Positions 47,501 to 56,531 of a stretch of 64,000 nt of DNA are shown here, in pieces. The stretch is taken from positions 32,864,545 to 32,928,544 of the forward strand of contig NC_088790.1 in assembly GCF_949628265.1 (NCBI RefSeq), given 5' to 3'. Under the pieces are notes generated by a model. That model had not been told where the DNA came from, made no database searches, and saw nothing but the letters and a program-made list of their open reading frames with translations. Position numbers and translations under genes: made by a program. Within the stretch, counting starts at the first letter, position 1. Each line of letters starts with the position of its first letter. The DNA is from Cloeon dipterum. Taxonomy: Eukaryota; Arthropoda; Insecta; Ephemeroptera; Baetidae.

Positions 47501-48300
47501 GAAACAATCTCTCGCCCAGTGGCAAACGTTTTAAATTAAATTAACTGTAAAACAAACTTCTAGATGGAAGCTGGTCCAGCCAGTTTTTTTTATTTTATTT
47601 TAACGAGATGTAATCACGGCCGATTCAAATTATTTCAAAGTGTTGTATAAATATAGTGAAAATTGATTCGATCCCAGCGTAGAAATCACCGTCATCTTCT
47701 CTGTTAAATATTTTGGCAAACATCTCTAATTATTTTATCCTGTTGTGCTACACTAAAATTGAGATCAAATTAATTTTTTCCTAACAATATACATACAGAC
47801 AATAATAATAATAATAATTGCATTCAATGTGTGCCTGTATGATGCCTTTCTTTGATATAGGAGCAGATAATGCAAATTATAAAAAGCCCTTCCTGTTTTA
47901 CAATGGCCTCTCTGCAAAACATGAGATCATGCTCTCATTCTCTTCTCATTCTTATCTGCAAAACGCCCGACACACTGCAAATAACGCGCGCACGTCTAAA
48001 TAAATAACACAAATACGCATTACTTATTTAAAAAAAAATCTATTCCACCTCAATTATCCGCCCTGACGGCACTGATCAGCGATTAATAACATTTGTCCTT
48101 CAACAAATCACGAGGACAACGAACCGGCCTCTCGAAATTTAAATCAAAACAATAAAATTGTATTGGTACGCACCTGTTGTTTCAAGAAGCCTCGGTGTCA
48201 CATGCTATTCAAGAATCGAAGCATTCGGCGGCGGCGGCGGAACTGAACACGCACCACGAAAAGAGCACCCTGGCAGCTCGCGTCCTGCGGCTCGACTCAC
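44519..48300. other. long noncoding region, part 2
   Basis: No credible coding exon. It has (CCGG)n/(GCCA)n near 46725-46750, (GAGT)n near 47337-47360, and a short (ATA)n near 47805. An E2F-like TTTTGGCGGGAAAA lies at ~44583. The 46.4-46.9 kb patch is GC-rich and may hold a promoter or noncoding exon. Confidence 0.35.
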
Positions 48301-48560
48301 CTGCCGAGAGCAAAGCACAAGCTCACCTGGCTCACGGCTCGCAGCTCGCAGCTCGCTCTCCTTCTTTCACTTTTCCGATTTCCGATCCGACTCTGACAGC
48401 TCGGTCGGTGCTCATTGCTTGCTGCATTCGCTGGAGCTGTATCGTAGTGCCACCTGCCGCGAAATTTTACAACCGCAATGCATACAACGGCGAGTCGGCG
48501 AATGGCTGCGAATTCTGCCTCTGCCGCGGCCGCCGTCACTTTTTCACCCTCCGAAGAACG
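48301..48560 (-). other. probable 5' noncoding exon and promoter (minus strand)
   Basis: CpG-rich patch ending, on the minus strand, at a near-perfect donor GGCAG|GTGAGTCG (48300/48301). A second minus donor ACAG|GTGCGT sits at ~48173. The plus strand also has a donor, CAAA|GTAAGT, at ~48590. The nearest minus-strand coding start with an upstream acceptor is the gene at 40213, which makes it the best partner. Confidence 0.4.
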
Positions 48561-48599
48561 AATCTTCACAACGATCCAGAGTGTGCTTCAAAGTAAGTA

Positions 48600-49626
48600 C
48601 ATAATTCGCATTCGAATGACTTGTGTCTAATTTACTTAATTATGGTTCTGACAATGAGATGCGTACATTTTTACTGCGGCCTGTTTTAACGTGCGTTCTT
48701 ATGGCAACGCGTGCTAATCAAATGGAAAATTCTTTCACGGCACATTTTCACTCAGAGCTCGGAAAATTTCGAACGGATTGTCGAAAATCAAACTGATTCT
48801 GACTCGGTAGAGCACGGCCGTCAGTTTAAGACCGTTTGCGGGTGGAAATTCGGCGATTTAAAAAATACTTTGCTGGCAGCCATGCTTAAAAAATACATAA
48901 GCGCTTTTCCAAAAAGGAGAGTAAAGAATAGGAATCGACATTTTACCGCTGACCGATTATTGGAGTCAATTTTAGAATATAATATCCTATTGTTAGGTAT
49001 AATTCATGCAACTCCAACCAGCAACCAACAATTTGCTATTTTTGTCGGATTTCTAAACAACACGGTCCTGCACGGTTATGTACATACTGCACGGCGGCCA
49101 AAATTCTTTGGATTGGAAGGCGGCCGCCACGGACCACGGCACTCCCGCGGCCGACGGCCTTTAAGTTTCAGGTGGATCGATGGAATTCTGCTTTTTTGTG
49201 AGATTTTTAGTTGGAATGAATATTTATGTGCATACAAGGGAAATTCTTGCAACCAAGATTTGAATTGTCGGTTGGCGGCCAAGAATTTTTCCGTTTTTCC
49301 GCGAATTTCTCTTCATCCTCGTAATTAATTGGGATCTTTTCGGTCTCATTTTGACGGATTGTTATGGCCGAACCACCGCCGGACGAATTTCAGCCATTTT
49401 ATGTGCTATCACTGAAAATTGTTGATTGCGCGAAATGCGTAATGCGGTTTCGCGCCGAAAAAGCTGCACCGGTAGCCGTGACGACCGCCAGCCAATCAGC
49501 GACGAGCACTCGCCGATAGTAAACAAACGCACGTCTTTCGCTCGTTCGCCGGAGCTTTTATTCGCAATAATTCTCGCTCATTGTCTTTCGCCCTCCTGCA
49601 GTGTCAGCTGGCACGAACCCTTCACC
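48600..49626. other. CFAP298 upstream region
   Basis: No coding gene identified. A CCAATCAGCGACGAG word near 49494 resembles the MITE B arm and could be a CCAAT box of the CFAP298 promoter. The final ~60 bp before the ATG contain a pyrimidine tract and CTGCAG, compatible with an acceptor and an upstream noncoding exon. Confidence 0.35.
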
Positions 49627-50709
49627 ATGGTCCTGCTGCACGTGAAGAAGGGCGCCGAGTCGCTGTTTCTGTACGAAACCAGCTGCGAAGCAGACATGAA
49701 GGACGTTTACCACGATGTCACTGCCATTTTCAACGGCAGAATACGGATCGAACAGCTCTGCCATGGTGAGTTTTACAAATATAATTTATTTTACTGGGTC
49801 TTTCAATGATTTTTAAGACATCCAAAGAATTTTATTCCTGACTTTTATGCTTTTAAAAGCGTGCACTTTGACTTTGCAGACTTTGAGGAGTTGTCGAAGC
49901 ACGGTTCAGTGATGCCGGAGGACATGCAGGGCCTAGCACCGGGCCAGGCCGAGGAACTGCGTCTGGAGGACGAGTGGGCGGACAAGTGCGAGGCCTCGGG
50001 CGGCTGGAGGCCCAACTCCGACCCCATGGGCCGCCGCAACGGACGCCAGCCCTCCGAACAAATGGAGCGAGTGCTGCTGGACGCCGCTGCCGAGGCAAAA
50101 ACTGCCATTTCCAAGGCTCAGGTGGAGGCGAAGAAAGCCCTGAGCGTGCCGTTGGTCGCTGAGCTGCTGCATATGCTGCGAGGGGCCACCCTCGTGGTCT
50201 ACCCCATGGGACTGCCCCCGCACGACCCTTGCTTCCTCACGGAGCAAATGTGCGACGAGTTCGCCTCCGCTGAAATTCCCTCTAGAGAGGTGAGAGACAA
50301 GATTTGTGTCTGACAATGAGTAGAAATTAACTATCGAAATTCAGGGCATTCCAAGCGGCGAGGCGATGCTGTGGTTCTGCAGCCGCCACCTGAGCCGCGA
50401 AGGCGCCGTTTCCAAGGCGCTCAACTCGAGCAACGAGAAAACCAAAGTCATTGTAAAGATCACGGGCGCCAGCAAAGGGCCTCCGAGCAAGGAGGCCGCC
50501 ATCACCGAGGAGGACCAACTGAAAATGATGCAGCACTTCCGGCAGAGGCAGGACCAGCTGCAGGTAGGACTTGAAATCCCCTCACCTCCCACCCGACTGA
50601 CTAACCGACTGACAAACTAACTTGACGAACTGTTGAATTCATGATTTTGTAAAATGTTTGTTCTAACATCTGTTCCATTCAGCCAGCCCAGGAGAAATTT
50701 AAAAATTAA
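49627..50709 (+). CDS. CFAP298: cilia- and flagella-associated protein 298 (Kurly)
   Basis: Exons 49627-49765, 49880-50289, 50345-50563 and 50683-50709 give 264 residues. Diagnostic blocks: MVLLHVKKGAESLFL, a RIRIEQLC segment, MPEDMQGL, LRLEDEWADKC, MGRRNGRQPSEQM, LRGATLVVYPMGLPPHDP, and LWFCSRHLSRE. The protein is needed for axonemal dynein-arm assembly and planar polarity of motile cilia. In vertebrates the last ~35 residues include a conserved YLNSPWAD segment. Here exon 3 (...RQDQLQ) splices to a short PAQEKFKN and stop, and reading through exon 3 gives an unrelated end. So the usual C-terminus is absent from the predicted model or encoded by an exon I did not find. Confidence 0.9.
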
Positions 50710-52030
50710 TAGAAAATTAAATTTAAAAAATTATTAGTCAATTGTTTGCACTGGAAAAGCATTTTACGTAATTATAGGAGAATATCTGAGGTAAGATGGA
50801 ATGAAAACGGCGAATTATGATATTCCTTTTAGCTCTTTATTATGCGGAAAGATAAATTATGGTAAAATTACGTTCAAATTTCCGCCACGACGTGCTGACA
50901 AAGAGTTCTGGTCGTGCAAGCAATTTCGTTTTTCGCTGTGAGAGTTAATGTGATTGTTGGGAAACACTTGTACTGGAAGAGAAAAGGGTTTTAGCTGTTC
51001 AGGGGAGAAGAGAAGTACAGTTTTGTGTGTGTGTGTGTGTGTGTGTCAAAGAGAGATATGCCGAAAATCAAGTGTTTTCTTTGAATTATTTTGGGAAAGA
51101 AGCGATTTGATTCTTGGTATTTATTCATGTTATTCGTTTAAATATATATTGTATTAATTAATAACGATGCAAGTGGCCCCCAGCGTGCTTTCTGAGCCTT
51201 TCTTTCGTTCCCTCTTTTCCGTTTGGCCACTTGCACGCGCGAGATTAAAGCTTCAAAATTATATCTACGCTTAATATCCTTTTGTTTGAGTGGCTTACCT
51301 CCTTTGAGAGAGAGTAGCTTTTATTTATTGTGCTTCGTGAGTGTAAAATAGTATCACATTTTGTCTCTGGAATTCTGGCCTGGTCCAAAAAGCCAGACTG
51401 CGTTCGTTCTCGGAAACAATTAAGCAAACCAATCGACTCAATCAAACTGACAAAGTCCTCCGCGAAATTGTTATAAATATATATCACATAAAAAGTTGTC
51501 GAATTTCGCCACGAAGGGGGTGGATCCGGGGGAAGGGGGCAGGGCACTTTCACTAAAACTAACCGCAATTTAGAATATCGATGCTTCCATACCATATAAT
51601 ATCATCTATAATATATAATTTACACGAGACGAGAGCAAACGGAACAAAGCGGCCGGAGTCTCACTCGAGCACTCTGCGTGAATTTTAGTGACTGTGTAAA
51701 AACCTAGGTTTTCAAAGCTAGCTTTCGGCCGAGTGGCTCGTGCGACAAAAATGAGTGTTTCTCTTTCTGTTTTCTCTTGCAATGAGACGGAGTTAAATTA
51801 GACTAGCCTCTTTCTCTGCGGGCGGCACTTCTCCTTTCTAGAGCAGTGTTTCTTTTGTTTGTTTGTTTGTTTTTTATCTGTAGTGGTAGTGTGTGTCGGA
51901 GCGCGCGGATCGGCTGATGGCAAGCGCAGAGTCTTCTATAGTTGTTGATATTTTATCGTGTCAAGTAGTGTGCTCGACCGTCGCTCCTTCTGCAGTCTTT
52001 GATGCGGATGGCGGAAACCCTAACCGTCTT
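50710..52030. other. Teh1 3' UTR region and spacer
   Basis: No coding gene found on either strand. A (GT)n microsatellite lies near 51023-51046. On the minus strand this region follows the Teh1 stop and has several AATAAA-type signals (for example near 51320), so much of it is probably a long Teh1 3' UTR. Confidence 0.4.
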
Positions 52031-54231
52031 TTAATAGACTTCGTCCTCCACCTGAAGCTCCTCACCGTCGCCAGTCTCACTGCCAACACCAAACACACAA
52101 ACATTCGTTAGTTCTTTTGGTAAATCTTTTAGGTTTTATTCAAGACCGTCTGTTACGAAGTTTCTGAGCCCACCGATCAATTCCTGACGGTCCAATTAGA
52201 CAGAGTGGATATTTTTTCCGTTAAAAAAGTGCAACGCGACGTGCGAATTATTTTTCCCGCCAAAACAATTTGAATGTGAAAAGTGCGCATCTGACGAAGA
52301 AGTCATTCGCACAGGCAGTGCTCAAACCAGCTGTGACGCGTGCACACTCCTTGAATTCATTTGTTTTGGCGGGAAAAATAATTCGCACGTCGCGCTGCAC
52401 TTTCTGGTCGGAAAAAATATCCATTTTACCTAATTCGACCCTCAGGAATCGATTGGTTTGCTCAGAATCTTCGTCAAAGACGGTCTTTAAATTTTACAAC
52501 CCAAAGTCATCAATTTAATGAAGAGTTTGGGCTTGAAAGGAAATTAAATTAAAGCCCTCTAGTGGGAAAAACTAGGAATTAGCCCACGAAAATAGGTTAT
52601 TTCACATTTTTAACAATCCTTTATATTGATATTTTTGATTCTGCAATCTTTTTGCGTTTGTCAGTAACGTTTGAAGGTGTCAACAGATGGCGGCACGTCT
52701 TAAAATTCAGAAATCTTAACAGAATTGCTCTGAAATTATAATTTATTAAGGACTAACGCAAAAAGATGAAGCGTTACGGACCAATTGGAACTGAGATTTT
52801 TTCTCTCTGCGCAAGCGCAGAGCGCCAAGATGGCGTCGGAGGGTGCCCTCCGCGAGATGCGTCATATACGTACTCACTCTGCTTTTTCCTTGCTGCACCC
52901 TGGGCAGTACCAGAAGATGAGGGTGCCGACGGTGATGCCGAAGACGACGGGCGGCGCGACCAGCGCCAGCACCAGGTTGCGCACCGTCTTGTCCCAGCTG
53001 TACTCGGCCACCACGAGCTCAGGGTAGGTGCGGCTGAAGTAGCAGGGGAAGTGGGCGTCGCCCAGCAGCCGGTACTTGCGGGCGAACTCGCTGCAGTTGA
53101 CCTTTGGCGGGTAGCCGCAGCCCTCGGTGTTGACGAAGAACTTTGTGTCGGTCACGTTGAAGTCGAGCTGCAACGAGTTGCCGCGGCCCTGCCGCGCCTC
53201 GTCGAACGGCGTCCGCGAGTAGTTGACCTTGATCAGGGTGCACTTGAGCGCCGCCGTGGTGCAGCCTTCGCGGCACGAGCTCCACGTGCAGTTCTTGAGC
53301 CCGATGGCCGTCTCGAAGCTCGAGACGACGCACGTCACCGGCTGCTGCTCAAAGTCGGCCGCCAGACTCGAGATGGCCGGGTCCACGATGAACGGGATGA
53401 GAAAGAGGAAGGCGAACACCGCCAGGATGGCCGTCGTCCCGAAGCACAGCGACGTGTAGAATTTCACCTTTTCCCTGAGGACACACGTTCAATTCACACA
53501 TTAACGCCTTTTTCCCGCTAAAAGAGCCTCAGATTATAAATGCCTATGGTAAATGAGCGGAAACCCGTTTGTTTGGTCTCCAATTACAGCTACAGAGCTG
53601 ATCTATCGATTAACAGTCGTGAAATTGCGTATTAAAACACTTGAATCAGAGAAATCAGCAAGAATTCCCTGCTAGAAGAATCCTCGACGCTTATTGGCTG
53701 ACAATGCGCGCATGTCAGATTCTCCCGCGCAAATCACTCTGAAAGCAGTTGCTAGGCAACCGTAGAAGCTGTTGACATGCGTTCTGCGTAAGCCAATCAG
53801 CGTCGAGCATTTTCCCAGCAAAGCATTATTGCTGCCTCTGATTCTCAAGGTCATATTTTGGCGGGTAAAAGGCGATTAGGGAATTCTAAGTTTACGAGAC
53901 ACGAATTGTGAAACGGAACTCACTTCAAAGGTACGATGGGGAGTCCGTCGGGGCCGAGGTCGCCCATGGCGGCGGCGGCCTGCTCGGCGTTGGGCTCATC
54001 CTCGTCGGTTTCGTCGGGCTCTGTGCTGAGCGGGCGGTGGTGGTCGATGGAGGGGTGGTGGTGGTGGTGCTGCATGGCGTGCGGGTGGTGCTCCTCGCCG
54101 ACGCGCTCGTAGGTGGAGCCGGCCAGGCCGCCGAGGCGCGATCCGAGGCCCGAGCTGAGCGAGCCTGGCTGCAGCGAACTCGTCTCGTTTTTGCTCGAGT
54201 GCGGCGTGTAGAAGCGGCGGATCGGGAACAT
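52031..54231 (-). CDS. Teh1: TipE-family sodium channel auxiliary subunit, Teh1-like
   Basis: Exons 54231-53924, 53474-52878 and 52079-52031. Exon 1 encodes a cytoplasmic N-terminus with a His-rich run. Exon 2 opens KEKVKFYTSLCFGTTAI with the first membrane helix. Next is an extracellular loop with the TipE cysteines (CTWSSCREGCTTAALKC, then EGCGYPP and FPCYFSRTYPELVVAEYSW), then the second helix and WYCPGC. These proteins modulate the Para voltage-gated Na+ channel at the neuronal membrane. The donor AGA|GTGAGT overlaps an in-frame TGA: unspliced, the protein ends KEKAE; spliced to the acidic last exon it ends EELQVEDEVY. Introns hold MITEs B13 and A5. Confidence 0.9.
52140..52489. mobile_element. 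Family A foldback MITE, copy 5
   Basis: Arms AAGACCGTCTGTTACGAAG / CTTCGTCAAAGACGGTCTT, both E2F-like sites intact. In the last intron of the Teh1-like gene, ~60 bp from exon 3. Confidence 0.88.
53586..53845. mobile_element. Family B foldback MITE, copy 13
   Basis: Inner CGACGCTTATTGGCTGAC and AAGCCAATCAGCGTCGAG, centre AGTTGCTAGGCAACCG. It makes up most of Teh1-like intron 1. An E2F-like ATTTTGGCGGG follows at ~53857. Confidence 0.85.
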
Positions 54232-56531
54232 TTTATTTCGTCCGAACTAGGGGGTGAAAACTACACTGCAGTCAAAAGTGGCATGGCGGCGCGCGCGCGG
54301 AAATACACTCTCGATTATTGCTGAATATAAGCACTGCGCTAAAATGCTGCGGCAACCTTAAATATGTATCACTGCGCTATAATCGGGTAAAGTAGAAGCT
54401 TTGCAATTATTGTCTCTGCTCTTAATATATATACAGTCGAGTAAAAGTGAGTTGTGCGTCTATCCGGCTGCAAAAGAAGGGTGCGTCAGACAGAGAGGGT
54501 GATTTTGTTTGAGTGAGTGAGTGAAAGTCAGAAATAATGCGAAGAGCGCGCGCAGTTCCCCTCGCGTGTCGCGGTGCAGAGTCGCGGCGGCGTTGGCGTC
54601 GGCGTCGACGGCAACGGCCTCAGCAGCGGCCGTCCAGGTGGGCCAGCGCCAGCAGCGACGGCGGCGCGTCGTACGTCGTCGGCGACTCTGCTGCCAGGAG
54701 AGGAATGCCTGCGAAACGACACCATAATCACACATTACTCCAACAGTCTTGGACTATTCGTGCGGAATGCGGACGGAGAAGCAGGGGGAAGGGAGGGGAC
54801 GAATTGATTTCGGGGCGGATCAAAATTAATTATTGGATCTTTTGTCCGACTTGTCTTGATTTCAGGGGCTCAAGAGGAAACTATTTTCCTCTCCAAGTTT
54901 TAATAACACGTTCTGCCAGCATTCGGTGGCTCAGAACTCGCAACCCTGGATGGCTGGTTTTTTTTAAAAAAAGAAATTATATTTTTCTAGCTTAAAATTG
55001 TTAATAATTAGAGCAAATTCAAAGTTTATTATGATAGAAATAGACATTAAATTAGTTTGGTGAAATCAATGCTTTCGCCTATAACTGTAACATCGAATTT
55101 CCTGATGAGAGGCTCTCTTTCGATTTAAATTATTATCGTTGACTAAGCCAATCAAATTGCTACATGTCCGCTTAATAATTTTTTTATCCAATTAACACCT
55201 AAAAGGATTAAGCGGCATGCTGCTGCAACGACAAATAATGAGAACTGACGGGATTACGTCGCGCAAATTATTCCATCCGAGCGTCCAATATTCGAATTAG
55301 TCATCACCGTTTAAGCTGATGATCCCGTAGATTATTTAATGTGTGAAATGCACAGATGGTTATGCTCGTGACGAAGTACGTAAAATATGTATATTGATTT
55401 CTTTCACGCTTTTCCAATCTCGTACGAATGTAGTAAATTCTTTTTGTGTCTCCCATCACAATTTATTTATTTCTGCTCGAAAATCCGTGAAGCGATGCGC
55501 GCTGAGAAAATTGAGCCGCGAGTTTGCGGTCGGGCGTGGAGTGGCGCGGCGTGGCGCGGCGTCGCTATCGACCTGCTGCAAAGCAAAGCAATGTGGCTCG
55601 CCCGTCGCCACCCTTGCTCTCGCTCTGATCGCGCCTCGGCGCTGCCGCTAAAAACGAATTTTTCTCATCTGCAGTTTCAATTTCCCTTTGGCCAAATTGG
55701 CATTCCTTAATTTGACATTTCGCTCGCATGACGAGCCACCGTAATTGCGAGAAATGCGATGCTCCTCTCGTGTCGCGTGCACGCAAATTACAATTAGAAT
55801 AAAAAGAGTTGGCACTTTACTTTTCTGCGTAATAATTACAGTATTTTCGAAACGAGTTTTCGTGCCGCCGTGAATTTTTCGGTTTGTTCCAACCGAAGAT
55901 TATGATCTAGTTGGCGCCATTTTAGTCACGAACGCTGTTGCATCGATTTTTCAGCGGCAAACCATTTCTGTTTCCTCTAGCTGCCGGGGTGTAATCAGAT
56001 ATCATAGCCAGGCGATAAATTTAATCCGAGACTCAGCTCTGATTCTAATAGCACCACTGATTTCCCCTAAGACTCGCGATTTTTGGACAATTTGCGGCCT
56101 CTCCTGATTACCCTTTTCAGCTCTGAGATTTTGTATAGAAATTAATTAAGTTTTCCTGCATTTTTTAAATTTAAATTAAAGGCAAAATATTTAGTCTTTT
56201 AATTATTTTAGACTTAAAATAAAAATTTAATGCATTTGCAATTAAAAAACTCTTAAAAGAAAATAAACAACAAATTAACCCGCGACCTTATTTAATATTT
56301 TTTTTTGCGTATTTCACGAACACGTCGTTCATTTAACAGGAAAGGACAATTGCGTCCCAAGTTCAGTAATTTTGGATTTTGAAAAAAATGTAATTAATTT
56401 AAATGGGTAAAAACCGCATAAATTGATCCCTGCAAGTTAATATTTATTACAAAAATGGAAGACACCAAGCTAATTTATATTCAGATTTGAGTGATTTGTC
56501 GCGAATGGTCGGTTGTCTTACGGGACGGATC
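54232..56531. other. Teh1 upstream region / spacer between TipE-family genes
   Basis: A CCCCTAG acceptor-like site just upstream of the Teh1 ATG suggests a 5' noncoding exon. CpG-rich patches at 54540-54700 and 55500-55640 are promoter candidates. The rest is AT-rich without an ORF of note. Confidence 0.4.

Noticed and set aside
48158-48604. Plus-strand ORFs at 48.2-48.6 kb
   Set aside because: Low-complexity, CpG-driven frames; the splice donors suggest a noncoding first exon instead.
52766-53521. Long plus-strand ORF (251 codons) opposite Teh1 exon 2
   Set aside because: Shadow of a GC-rich exon: third-position GC bias on the minus strand keeps the opposite strand open; no independent support.
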